Below are positions 34,395-42,590 of a stretch of 64,000 nt of DNA, one piece after another; positions within the stretch are counted from its first letter, which is position 1, and each line of letters starts with the position of its first letter. The translations under genes and the position numbers were made by a program. The stretch is from Paramixta manurensis (lineage in GTDB: Bacteria > Pseudomonadota > Gammaproteobacteria > Enterobacterales > Enterobacteriaceae): the NCBI RefSeq assembly GCF_013285385.1, contig NZ_CP054212.1, forward strand, positions 1,116,001-1,180,000, given 5' to 3'. The notes beneath the pieces are model-generated. The model saw only the letters and a list, made by a program, of their open reading frames with translations, made no database searches and had not been told where the DNA came from.

Positions 34395-34772
34395 ATGAGT
34401 GCTTTATTTTCAGCAACCCTCGCCGAAATGGGACGTTTAGTATTGGAGGGCCTTGATGAAAACATGCTGATTACATTCAATCGCGACGCACCAGAAGACT
34501 TTCTGGATTATGTGCTGCTGTTAGAGGAAATAGAGTACGCCAACGATCGGCAACCGATTAGCGGGAAAGATTATTTACAGCTCGGAACGGAAAATTATCT
34601 GATTACCGCCATCGGCGATGCCGCGTGGAGCAACCTGTGTCAGCTTGGTCACGCCACGCTGATATTCGATGGTGAAACAACGCCGCGTGGCTATGGCGCC
34701 ATTCACCTGGAAAAAAAATCGCTACCCGAAAAATCCCGACTTTCGGGAAAAATGATAATTCATAAAATGTAG
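34395..34772 (+). CDS. srlB: PTS glucitol/sorbitol-type EIIA-like protein lacking the phospho-His
   Basis: A 125-residue protein aligning with SrlB: ENMLITFNRDAPEDFLDY matches QMLITFREGAPADLEEY, and CQLGHATLIFDG matches RELGHVTLRFDG. The phosphorylated His43 of SrlB falls on Leu43 here (VLLLEE against CFIHCH), and there is no other His in the first 75 residues. Either phosphoryl transfer uses an EIIA encoded elsewhere, or this subunit is structural or regulatory. It lies between the EIIC and EIIB genes in the normal place. Confidence 0.8.
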   Translation: MSALFSATLAEMGRLVLEGLDENMLITFNRDAPEDFLDYVLLLEEIEYANDRQPISGKDYLQLGTENYLITAIGDAAWSNLCQLGHATLIFDGETTPRGYGAIHLEKKSLPEKSRLSGKMIIHKM

Positions 34773-34782
34773 GGTCAATACT

Positions 34783-35793
34783 ATGAATACTGTTGTGGTA
34801 AAAAAAGGTCACTCAGGTTTCGGCGATGATATGTATCTGGAAAGTGACAAAAATAAAGTCATTCTTTCCCTAACCGGTAAGGCGCTTGATCCGGTCGCGA
34901 TTAAAATTGGTCGCGAACTGGGGATGCCAGTGGTGAATGGCTTCGACGCGATGCCTGCCGATGACAAAATTCTCTGCGTGGTCGTTAACTGCGGTGGTTC
35001 TCTACGTTGCGGTATTTATCCGCAGAAACGTATCAAAACCATCAATACGCTGCCGACCGGGGCGATGGGGCCATTGGCGGCGTATATTAAAGAAGATATT
35101 TACGTTTCCGATGTGGCGGAAGATAACGTGAGCGTGATCGAAACCCTTGATGGCGAACGCGCGACGGAGGTCGCCAGCACCCACTTGTCCGCAGAACATC
35201 GCCACGTCGACACTGAGCACCCGCAGGAGAAGGTTCAGTCGGCAAAAAGTAACGGCAATATCTGGTTAAACTCGATGACCGCCTTTGCCACCGTTATCGG
35301 GACTTATGTCAGTATGCTCTACGCTTCGGCGCGCGAAGCGGTTGAGATGTGTTTAAAGAATGTCATTCCTTTTATGGCGTTTATTTCGGTATTGATCGCC
35401 ATCGTACAAGAAACCGCGGTCGGCAAAATGGCGGCGCATGCGCTTTCACCGCTGGCCGGTTCGTTGACGGGGCTGTTTCTCATCGCCATTATTTGCGGCC
35501 TACCTTTTTTATCACCGATTTTAGCGCCCGGAGCGGCAATAGCACAGGTCGTTGGCGTACTGGTCGGCACCATGATCGGCGCGGGTACCATTCCGGCGAT
35601 TATGGCATTGCCCGCTCTGTTTGCCATCAACGTACAAGTCGGCGCTGACTTTATTCCGGTTGGGTTATCGATGCAGGAAGCCAAAGAAAAGACGGTCAGA
35701 TTGGGGGTGCCCGCTTTTCTACTGTCGCGCATGTTTACCGCACCGTTGGCGGTAGCGCTCGGTTATCTGTTCTCATTCGGTCTGTTTAAATAA
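34783..35793 (+). CDS. srlE: PTS glucitol/sorbitol-type EIIBC component (SrlE-like)
   Basis: A 336-residue protein. The N-terminal EIIB domain has the phospho-Cys region VVVNCGGSLRCGIYPQKRIK (Cys70, Cys76), as in SrlE. A hydrophilic linker (about residues 125-160) leads to the membrane domain with NVIPFMAFISVLIAIV, LPFLSPILAPGAAIAQVVGV and ALFAINVQVGADFIPVGLSM. All key EIIB features look intact. SrlA, SrlB and SrlE order is here A-B-E rather than A-E-B. Confidence 0.9.
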   Translation: MNTVVVKKGHSGFGDDMYLESDKNKVILSLTGKALDPVAIKIGRELGMPVVNGFDAMPADDKILCVVVNCGGSLRCGIYPQKRIKTINTLPTGAMGPLAAYIKEDIYVSDVAEDNVSVIETLDGERATEVASTHLSAEHRHVDTEHPQEKVQSAKSNGNIWLNSMTAFATVIGTYVSMLYASAREAVEMCLKNVIPFMAFISVLIAIVQETAVGKMAAHALSPLAGSLTGLFLIAIICGLPFLSPILAPGAAIAQVVGVLVGTMIGAGTIPAIMALPALFAINVQVGADFIPVGLSMQEAKEKTVRLGVPAFLLSRMFTAPLAVALGYLFSFGLFK

Positions 35794-35802
35794 GGAATCG
35801 TC

Positions 35803-36819
35803 ATGGAAAAGGTTAATGCGGCGGTGGTCGGCGTCGGAATTTATGGTAAGCATCATCTCAATGCCTATAGCTATAACCCAAAAGTTAATTTGTTAGCATT
35901 CTGCGAACGTAATAGTGAATTGCGCGAGAAAACCACGCGGGAAACGGGTCTGCCTGGCTACGCAACGCTGGATGAACTGTTTGCGCAGCACCCGATTGAT
36001 ATTGTGTCGATCGCCACGCCGGACCCCTGGCACTTCGAACCGACGGCGCAGGCCATCGCTGCCGGTAAACATGTATTGATTGAAAAACCGATGGCGACCA
36101 GCGTTGCCGAGTGTGAGGAGATTATTCGCCTGGCGGCGCGCGCCGGGGTTAAGGTGGGGATTGATTACCATAAACGCTGGGACGGGATGGCTCAGCATAT
36201 TCATAATGAATTGAAAAAGCCTGAAACCGGGCAGGTATTACGCGGCTATATGAGTATGGATGATGTGATCGATGTGCCGCGTAACTGGTTAAAATGGGCC
36301 AATATAAGTTCACCGATCTATTTCCTCGGATCGCACTGCTTTGATCTGATCCGCTATTATATGAACGGCGCCAATGCGCTCACGGTATATGCCATCGGGC
36401 AGAAGAAGTTACTACAGGCGGAAGGGATTGATACTTGGGATACGATTCAGTGCTTTGTCACGTTTGATAATGGCGCGCAGTGGACGGTGGAAACCGGCTG
36501 GTGTTTACCCGATGCCTTTCCGAAAGCTAACGATGGCCGTAGTTTTGTGATCACCGAGAAAAAGTATTTCCGTGCCGATGCGCAATATCGCGGTTATGAG
36601 ATATTTGGCGAAACCCGTAACGCGACGCCCAACTATAACTTTATCAATTATATTAATAATGTGGCCACGGGCTACGGTATTCAGCCAGTGAATGATTTTG
36701 TCGATCACGTACTGGACGATGTGCCGTTTCTCGCCACTGCGGAAGATGGATTGCAATCGGCGCGCATCTGCGAAGCTGTCCACCGTTCGCTGGAGTGTGG
36801 TCTGGCGGTTAATCTATAG
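35803..36819 (+). CDS. Gfo/Idh/MocA-family dehydrogenase
   Basis: A 338-residue NAD(P)-dependent oxidoreductase. The N-terminal Rossmann motif is VGVGIYGKHHLNAY, and VLIEKPMATS near residue 90 contains the family's EKP. The catalytic region DYHKRWDG follows, with a C-terminal substrate domain (FLGSHCFDLIRYYMNG). It takes the place of SrlD-type 6-phosphate dehydrogenase in a sorbitol operon, so it probably oxidises the sugar phosphate made by the PTS. It starts 10 bases after the EIIBC gene. Confidence 0.87.
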   Translation: MEKVNAAVVGVGIYGKHHLNAYSYNPKVNLLAFCERNSELREKTTRETGLPGYATLDELFAQHPIDIVSIATPDPWHFEPTAQAIAAGKHVLIEKPMATSVAECEEIIRLAARAGVKVGIDYHKRWDGMAQHIHNELKKPETGQVLRGYMSMDDVIDVPRNWLKWANISSPIYFLGSHCFDLIRYYMNGANALTVYAIGQKKLLQAEGIDTWDTIQCFVTFDNGAQWTVETGWCLPDAFPKANDGRSFVITEKKYFRADAQYRGYEIFGETRNATPNYNFINYINNVATGYGIQPVNDFVDHVLDDVPFLATAEDGLQSARICEAVHRSLECGLAVNL

Positions 36820-36851
36820 CGAAAGCAGGCCGCATAGGATGGGGCAAGGTA

Positions 36852-37610
36852 TTACGTCGTTGGGTTGCCTGGGAAAAGGTGCTTTAGAAAGCAATATTGA
36901 CAGGTGTAATAAAACAAGGTTTGCAGGGACATTTTCAACGCGATGAACGCCATATCGCCCGAGTGCAGCGTTGAAGCATACAGCAACCCATCGGCAATCG
37001 AATTTTCGTTCTTATCCAGCGTAACTTTAAATGAGGCGGCTTCCGCATCTTTAATGGTTGAAAGTAGCTCGATTTCATCGGGCACTTTTTCTTTTAACGA
37101 CGGGAGAAGAATAAAGGTATCGCTGTCGGTCAAAGCGGTTTCAACAATGCTTTTCGCCGCATTGTATTCGACCGGCATACACAAGTAACCTATATCGTTA
37201 AAATCCTGAATAATACTCATCACCAGGTTGGTTAACTCGCGTGGATAACATAGGTAGATTTTTTTACTGGATTTCACCACCTCAAAAAAACCGGCCAGCG
37301 TACTTTGGCTGTTGAGCTTTATTACTGAGTTAATGTCATTACTGAAATCAATTTCAAACTTTTCACGGGGTTGTTTGCCGATGCTTTTCGCATTGGCCAT
37401 TAAGTCATATTTAAATTGTGCGAAGCCGGAGTAGCCCAAGTTCTTTGAAAAACGTACCACAGTGGGTTGACTGATTTGAGTAACTTTGGCGATGTTGATC
37501 GACGTCAGCTTATCGATTTTAAAAAGATTGTTCATAATGAAGGCGCTGAGCGTTTTTTCGGCGCCGCTGCCGGTTTGCTTCATTATTTCCAGCTTTTCAA
37601 TGACATTCAT
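36852..37610 (-). CDS. RpiR/MurR-family transcriptional regulator
   Basis: A 252-residue protein with an N-terminal RpiR-type helix-turn-helix (KLTSINIAKVTQISQPTVVR, FSKNLGYSGFAQFK; residues 34-65) and a C-terminal sugar-phosphate-binding SIS-like region (KIYLCYPRELTNLVMSIIQD, DTFILLPSLKEK). The SIS part is weakly conserved and somewhat short. It is convergent with the dehydrogenase and is the likely regulator of the PTS operon. Confidence 0.8.
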   Translation of the reverse strand: MNVIEKLEIMKQTGSGAEKTLSAFIMNNLFKIDKLTSINIAKVTQISQPTVVRFSKNLGYSGFAQFKYDLMANAKSIGKQPREKFEIDFSNDINSVIKLNSQSTLAGFFEVVKSSKKIYLCYPRELTNLVMSIIQDFNDIGYLCMPVEYNAAKSIVETALTDSDTFILLPSLKEKVPDEIELLSTIKDAEAASFKVTLDKNENSIADGLLYASTLHSGDMAFIALKMSLQTLFYYTCQYCFLKHLFPGNPTT

Positions 37611-37756
37611 CTTTTCGCCTTTGAGTAAAAAGACAGTATCCCATGCGCGTAATCAGAAGAAAAGTTATTCACCGGCGTTTCCATCACCTGACGCAAGGTG
37701 GTGAAATCCCCCTTCGCGCGCTGTGAACGGGGATTCGCTGTTTCACTAATGCAGGG

Positions 37757-38203
37757 TTACTGTGAGAAGAAAATATCGCCAGATTCCGCTTTCAAAATCT
37801 TCCCATCGGCATCGGTAATCAATACGTAATTACCGCCCATATAGGTCCAGTGGCTGCCCGCATCGGGCTCCGGAAGGTTACGTTTTTTCCACTCAACGAT
37901 CTGATAGTGTTTAGAACGATAGAGATCGGGAACGGTATCGCCAATTTTAAAACGTTTGAAGTCAGCGAAAAAGGACTGGCTTTCAAAGGAGTGAGGCCCT
38001 GATTGATCGGCCTGGGCAGGAGGCGCAGCTTGATCGGGCTGCTGGGCGGACATTGACTGATCCGGCGTCATGGTCTGTGAGGGTTGTTCCGTTGGCGACG
38101 GCGCCGCTCCGACTGACTGATTTTCCCCATCGGCGAACGAAAGCAGAGGCAATGCCCCAACCAACATCACGCCTGATAACAACATACCCTTCAACTTACG
38201 CAT
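37757..38203 (-). CDS. RcnB-family periplasmic protein
   Basis: A 148-residue secreted protein with a signal peptide (MRKLKGMLLSGVMLVGALPL, cleavage near residue 25) and a Gln/Pro/Ala-rich linker. The C-terminal RcnB-type domain has IVEWKKRNLPEPDAGSHWTY, MGGNYVLITDADGKI and a final FF. RcnB itself influences nickel and cobalt efflux; most relatives have no known role. The ATG at 38201-38203 follows GGAGAAACT. The longer upstream frame is unsupported. Confidence 0.8.
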   Translation of the reverse strand: MRKLKGMLLSGVMLVGALPLLSFADGENQSVGAAPSPTEQPSQTMTPDQSMSAQQPDQAAPPAQADQSGPHSFESQSFFADFKRFKIGDTVPDLYRSKHYQIVEWKKRNLPEPDAGSHWTYMGGNYVLITDADGKILKAESGDIFFSQ

Positions 38204-38497
38204 AGTTTCTCCAAAATTAAACCCGTCCGGCCCGCCAGCAAACCGTCCAAATGAGAGGGAAGCAACCGCGGCCAGCGGCGTTGCGCGCCACCCTCTTTCC
38301 GCGGTAGAAGATAGAGCTATCTTAATACACAATGCGCATTATTTTTGTTAAAAAAATAGCGATGTTGTAAATATCAGAACATATCACGATCGGTGAGTTT
38401 CGCCGTGGTTGGTTTTACCGCGCAATCCCTTTCCCGGCGGCCGTTTTGCTTTATAGTGGATGAGCACAGCGCTTGGTCAACGCCAGAGGATAGAGAG

Positions 38498-39178
38498 ATG
38501 AAAGTATTGATATTGGGCGCCACGGGAATGGTCGGGCAAGGCGTGTTGCTCGCTTGCCTGCAATCCACGCAGGTGAAAGAAATTCTCTTACTGGTCCGTC
38601 GTTCGCCGACGTTGGTGATTGACGATCCTCGTGTACGCATCGTGGTGTGCTCTGATCTCAGCAAGGTGGATAGCTTAGCGGACGCTGGCTGCGATGTGGA
38701 TGCCTGCTTTTTTTGTATTGGCGTTTCGGCGGTGGGCATGGAAGAGGCGCGTTATCGCCAGATTACTTACGACATGACGCTAAACGTGGCGCGGCAGTTG
38801 GCCAATAGTCGGCCAGAAATGACCTTTATTTATGTTTCCGGAAGCGGCGCGGATAGCAGTGAGCAGGGGAGAGTGATGTGGGCGCGAGTTCGTGGTCAGA
38901 CAGAAAATGCGTTGCGCCAATTGCCATTTAAGCAAGTGATTATTTTTCGCCCTGGCATCATTATTCCTGGTAAAGGTATTCGTTCTTCGACGCGACTGTA
39001 TCGTTGGACATACCGGCTGCTGGGGCCCCTCTTTCTACTGATTCGCCCGTGGTCAAAGGGGACGATTTTGACCACGGAAGTGGTTGGCAAGGCCATGCTA
39101 AACAGCGTGGGTCGGCAAGATGTTCAGGGTATTATGACCACGCAAGATATTGACAGGCTGGCGGACTCGGGGCGATGA
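38498..39178 (+). CDS. NAD(P)-binding atypical SDR / epimerase-like protein
   Basis: A 226-residue protein with the Rossmann motif ILGATGMVGQGVL at residues 5-17, CFFCIGVSAVGM, YVSGSGADSS and GQTENALRQLPFKQVIIFRP. It resembles small atypical SDRs with no classical YxxxK triad. Substrate unknown. The ATG at 38498 follows AGAGGATAGAG. It stands alone between the RcnB-like gene and the convergent LuxR gene. Confidence 0.75.
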   Translation: MKVLILGATGMVGQGVLLACLQSTQVKEILLLVRRSPTLVIDDPRVRIVVCSDLSKVDSLADAGCDVDACFFCIGVSAVGMEEARYRQITYDMTLNVARQLANSRPEMTFIYVSGSGADSSEQGRVMWARVRGQTENALRQLPFKQVIIFRPGIIIPGKGIRSSTRLYRWTYRLLGPLFLLIRPWSKGTILTTEVVGKAMLNSVGRQDVQGIMTTQDIDRLADSGR

Positions 39179-39199
39179 GTGCCCCGCACTATTCTGATA

Positions 39200-39832
39200 T
39201 TAGCGCGCGGAATAGAAGAAGCTTACCGTGCGATAGAATGATGAGATGCCATTAACATTGAGCTTGCGATAGATATTGCTGCGATGAGTGGACACGGTTT
39301 TGGCAGAGATGCCTATCTCACGAGAAATCTGCTGATTGGTCTTACCTGAAATAATCAGCCTGAGTATTTGGTTTTCCCTGATGCTCAAGTTGTAAAATAA
39401 GTAATTGATTAAATGCTGACTATACCACGTCGACTGATAAGTATTCGTCAATGCTTTGGCTCCAAGCCTTTCGATGCCGGCAATAAATTCGGAACAACTG
39501 GCATTTTTGTTGATGATGGTAAAACCAAAGCCGGCAAACAGTTTGGTTAGTAACGCTGACTGGGATCCTTTACGCGTATTGGAGATAAAAATGGTATCCC
39601 TGGGATTGATTAAAAACCTGATCGGCTGATGTCTTACCGGGTCGAGAAAGCTTAGCGGTTTTATTTCGATAATGTGCAGGTCATTGCTATGGCGAGTACG
39701 ATTGGCAGGAAACTGGTCTAATGATGTATATTGATAGAAATCACCTTTGTATCTTTTATGGTGTTGTAATAATTTCTTGATCCCACTGCAAAAGAAAGAA
39801 TTCGAAGAAAATACGATTATATTATGCAACAT
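39200..39832 (-). CDS. LuxR-type regulator of the microcin island (receiver-like N-terminus)
   Basis: A 210-residue protein. The C-terminal LuxR/NarL helix-turn-helix is clear (SIRENQILRLIISGKTNQQI, GISAKTVSTHRSNIYRKLNV; residues 147-195). The N-terminal part is receiver-sized but lacks the acidic cluster and phospho-Asp of true receivers (starts MLHNIIVFSSNSFF, with HIIEIKP where the Asp strand would be). So phosphorylation is unlikely. GGAGGAAAC lies directly before the ATG at 39830-39832. It lies downstream of the peptide gene but behind a terminator, so it is probably transcribed separately. Confidence 0.8.
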   Translation of the reverse strand: MLHNIIVFSSNSFFCSGIKKLLQHHKRYKGDFYQYTSLDQFPANRTRHSNDLHIIEIKPLSFLDPVRHQPIRFLINPRDTIFISNTRKGSQSALLTKLFAGFGFTIINKNASCSEFIAGIERLGAKALTNTYQSTWYSQHLINYLFYNLSIRENQILRLIISGKTNQQISREIGISAKTVSTHRSNIYRKLNVNGISSFYRTVSFFYSAR

Positions 39833-40155
39833 GTTTCCTCCTGAAAATGTTAGCACGCTACCTAATGGCTTTTTTGTTATCACCTCACGCTCCCTACCTC
39901 CCTATTATTATTGAGCTTATGAATTTATATTACTCTTCTTTGTTATGATTTTTTCTCATAAATCACTCCGTAAATATGATTGATAAATGGAATGACGTGG
40001 GTAACGTAATCTATCTGCTTTAAGTGGTGATGAAGTAATGAAGCAGGTTGAAAAAAGAGAGTCGAGAACGAAGAAATATGAGGTATATTGAAGTTTTCTC
40101 ATAAAAAGCATCAGCATAAATATGCTGATGCTTTGATAGTTTCATTAACTGCGTT
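39833..40155. other. A+T-rich gap between the peptide gene and the LuxR gene
   Basis: 323 bases holding the peptide terminator (40103-40134) and the probable promoter of the LuxR gene. Only very short frames occur on either strand, the longest starting with an ATG at 40039 and giving 17 codons. I see no immunity-type membrane protein here. Confidence 0.6.
40103..40134 (-). terminator. Intrinsic terminator after the double-glycine peptide gene
   Basis: GCATCAGCATA and TATGCTGATGC form a perfect 11-base stem with a 2-base centre, extended by A/T pairs and followed on the minus strand by a T run. It begins 22 bases after the peptide stop and should end the five-gene export transcript. Confidence 0.85.
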
Positions 40156-40377
40156 TTACTTTTTTTTGCCTAACACTTCATCAAATGTATCTTTTAATTT
40201 TTTGAGTCCGTCGTTGACAACATTAGTAATACCGGTGAACATATTTTCGAAAATACCACCAAGGGTGTTATTTACAAAGTCATTCAGGTCTTTCATAAAA
40301 CTACCATCATACAGACCGGATAAATCCAGTTTACCGCCTGAAATATTGTTCAACTCTGATTTTTTCAGTTCACGCAT
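40156..40377 (-). CDS. Double-glycine-leader peptide (class II microcin-like precursor)
   Basis: A 73-residue precursor. The leader MRELKKSELNNISGG (15 residues) has the spacing and residues of the colicin V leader (MRTLTLNELDSVSGG), ending in Gly-Gly. The mature part is 58 residues, without Cys, with alternating amphipathic stretches (LGGIFENMFTGITNVVNDGL) and a KKK end; counted net charge is about -1. The ATG at 40377 is preceded by GGAGAG at good spacing. An in-frame ATG four codons upstream lacks a ribosome site and would spoil the leader. It lies 34 bases after the C39 exporter gene. Likely exported and cleaved by that transporter; target unknown. Confidence 0.85.
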   Translation of the reverse strand: MRELKKSELNNISGGKLDLSGLYDGSFMKDLNDFVNNTLGGIFENMFTGITNVVNDGLKKLKDTFDEVLGKKK

Positions 40378-40411
40378 GGTACTCTCCATCCTATGGTTGT
40401 GGGTAATATAA

Positions 40412-42553
40412 CTACAAACTACTTAACTGTACTGGGGCAATCTCTTGCACTACTCCGTCATTCAACATAATGACACGGTCAGCGCTACGAATCGTTTCAG
40501 GGCGATGAGCGATAATAACGCGTGTAATCTGCATCGCTTTAACAGCATTATTAATTAATAGCTCTTTTTCGACATCAAGATGACTGGATGCTTCATCAAG
40601 TACTAATATCACGGGTTCACGATATAGCGCTCTGGCCAATAATACGCGCTGATTCTGCCCTCCGGATAGCGACGAACCCATGTCACCAACCAAACTTTGA
40701 TAACCCATTGGCATTTTCAATATTTCTTCATGTATTTGCGCTATTTTTGCAGCTTGTTCAACCCTTTCTTGATCGGGCTCCGAATCAAAGAAGCTAATAT
40801 TATCGGAAATAGAGCCAGCAAACAGAATATCATCTTGCATCACACAGCCGATTGATTCGCGATATTGATACAATCCTACTTTTTGTATATCAGTATCGTC
40901 AATCATAATGCATCCATTCTCTGGCAATAAAAGGCCTAGTAATAGTTTTGCCAGCGTGGTTTTTCCTTGCCCGGAAGGCCCAATAATGGCAACCGATTCA
41001 CCGGGTTGAATTTCGAAAGAGCAGTTATTTAAAACCAATGGTTCAGTTTCAGCATAACGGAATGAAAGATTTTCTATGGTTAATTTCGGCGGCGTGGTCA
41101 AAGTCCGTTTTTTGAGCGCCACTTCAGCGCCATGACGCCCATCTTTTTCCTGCTCGGTTAAGACGATATCGGCCAGACGCTCGCCATGCAGCCTCAACAT
41201 ACGAAAATCAATCATCGCATCAATGAGGCCGGATGCGCGGGAAATAAACTGATCGGAGAAGGACATAAAAGCAATCAACATACCGGCGGAGAAATTGCCA
41301 TCCAGCACTTGCGTTGCCGCTAACCACACTAACGCAATGCGGCCAACCCCCGCAATAACGCCGTGTAAGGTACTAAAGCTAATCGACAGGCGCTGCACCA
41401 CAATACTTTTATTGGTAGTTGCCACTAACGCGTTGGCATACGTACCCACGCGAATATCCTGTTTATTGTTTAATTTTAGCGCCTTGGCGCCGCGTACAGA
41501 TTCTAACAAAATAGACTCGGCGCGGGCGGCGGTCACAATTTGATCTTCATTAGCTCGACGGAAAGGACGATAAGAGGCCCAGCGAATGACGCCATAGAGA
41601 ACAAACTGAAGTAATACCACACTACTCAGCAAACTACTGTAGGTAAACAATATTACCAACGTAACGGTCGCCATAATGCCATCCAGCACAGTACTAATAA
41701 ACCGGCTGGTCAGCGTGCTTTGGATGGTACCAATCGAACCAAAGCGGGAAATAATATCGCCAATATGCCGTGATTCGAAAAAAGATAAGGGTAAGCCAAG
41801 TAAGTGCGAACAGACATTTGCCGTCCACTGTACGCTTAGCAGGCTGGAAAACCAGGTGGTTACCCAGGAGCGCAGCGCGGAAATAGCGTTTTGCAAGATA
41901 ATCACAAAAATGAATCCGACGCTAAGCAATGTCAGCAAATCGCGATCGGCGGAAACCAATACCTGGTCCATTACCCACTGCATATAAAAAGGGGAAAGTA
42001 TCCCGAATAACTCTAAGGCAATGGATAAAATCAGAACCTGGCCGATGGCTGCGCCGATACCGTTAACGCTGCCAATCAAGCGCATCATTGAAATGGACTG
42101 TTTCTCCTCTGCCGGTTTAAACGTCGCAGAGGGCATTAATTCCAACGCGACGCCGGAGAAACAGCGAGACACTTCACTAAAGGGAACGTCACACACGCCG
42201 CGTGCGGGATCGTGGATGGTAATTCCCTTCTTTGAAACACTTTTTAGCACGACGAAATGGTTTAAATTCCAGTGCAGGATGCAGGGCTTGCGGAGTTTGA
42301 CTAGCTCATCCACCTCCAGCCTTAACGCACGGCCTCCCAGACCTAATCGTCCGGCTACCAGCATAATATCAGCCAGTGTGGCGCCTTTTAGTGAGGTAGA
42401 GAAACGGCTACGTAAACTCACCATATCAATATTATATTTATAATAATTAAGGATCATTGCTACGCAGGCTAAACCACATTCCGCAGCCTGTGATTGCTGT
42501 ATCACTGGCAAGCGTCGACGAAAACCAAAATTTAATGCTTTAAGAAAATCCAT
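40412..42553 (-). CDS. C39 peptidase-containing ABC exporter (CvaB/PCAT type)
   Basis: A 713-residue bacteriocin-type exporter. The N-terminal C39 protease has the catalytic Cys26 (QSQAAECGLACVAMILNYY), His99 (WNLNHFVVL) and Asp115 (IHDPARG), all intact. A six-helix membrane domain follows (about residues 165-440), then the ATPase: Walker A GPSGQGKTTLAK near 523, signature LSGGQNQRVLLARAL near 632, Walker B VILVLDEASSHLD. It removes double-glycine leaders while exporting peptides. Its substrate is presumably the peptide encoded next. Confidence 0.93.
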   Translation of the reverse strand: MDFLKALNFGFRRRLPVIQQSQAAECGLACVAMILNYYKYNIDMVSLRSRFSTSLKGATLADIMLVAGRLGLGGRALRLEVDELVKLRKPCILHWNLNHFVVLKSVSKKGITIHDPARGVCDVPFSEVSRCFSGVALELMPSATFKPAEEKQSISMMRLIGSVNGIGAAIGQVLILSIALELFGILSPFYMQWVMDQVLVSADRDLLTLLSVGFIFVIILQNAISALRSWVTTWFSSLLSVQWTANVCSHLLGLPLSFFESRHIGDIISRFGSIGTIQSTLTSRFISTVLDGIMATVTLVILFTYSSLLSSVVLLQFVLYGVIRWASYRPFRRANEDQIVTAARAESILLESVRGAKALKLNNKQDIRVGTYANALVATTNKSIVVQRLSISFSTLHGVIAGVGRIALVWLAATQVLDGNFSAGMLIAFMSFSDQFISRASGLIDAMIDFRMLRLHGERLADIVLTEQEKDGRHGAEVALKKRTLTTPPKLTIENLSFRYAETEPLVLNNCSFEIQPGESVAIIGPSGQGKTTLAKLLLGLLLPENGCIMIDDTDIQKVGLYQYRESIGCVMQDDILFAGSISDNISFFDSEPDQERVEQAAKIAQIHEEILKMPMGYQSLVGDMGSSLSGGQNQRVLLARALYREPVILVLDEASSHLDVEKELLINNAVKAMQITRVIIAHRPETIRSADRVIMLNDGVVQEIAPVQLSSL

Positions 42554-42590
42554 ATGGTGTTAATTTCCTATCAAATCCGGAATAAATATA

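Noticed and set aside
40088..40411. 107-codon + strand frame over the microcin-like gene
   Set aside because: It is antisense to the GG-leader peptide, which has a strong ribosome site and canonical leader; the + frame has neither.
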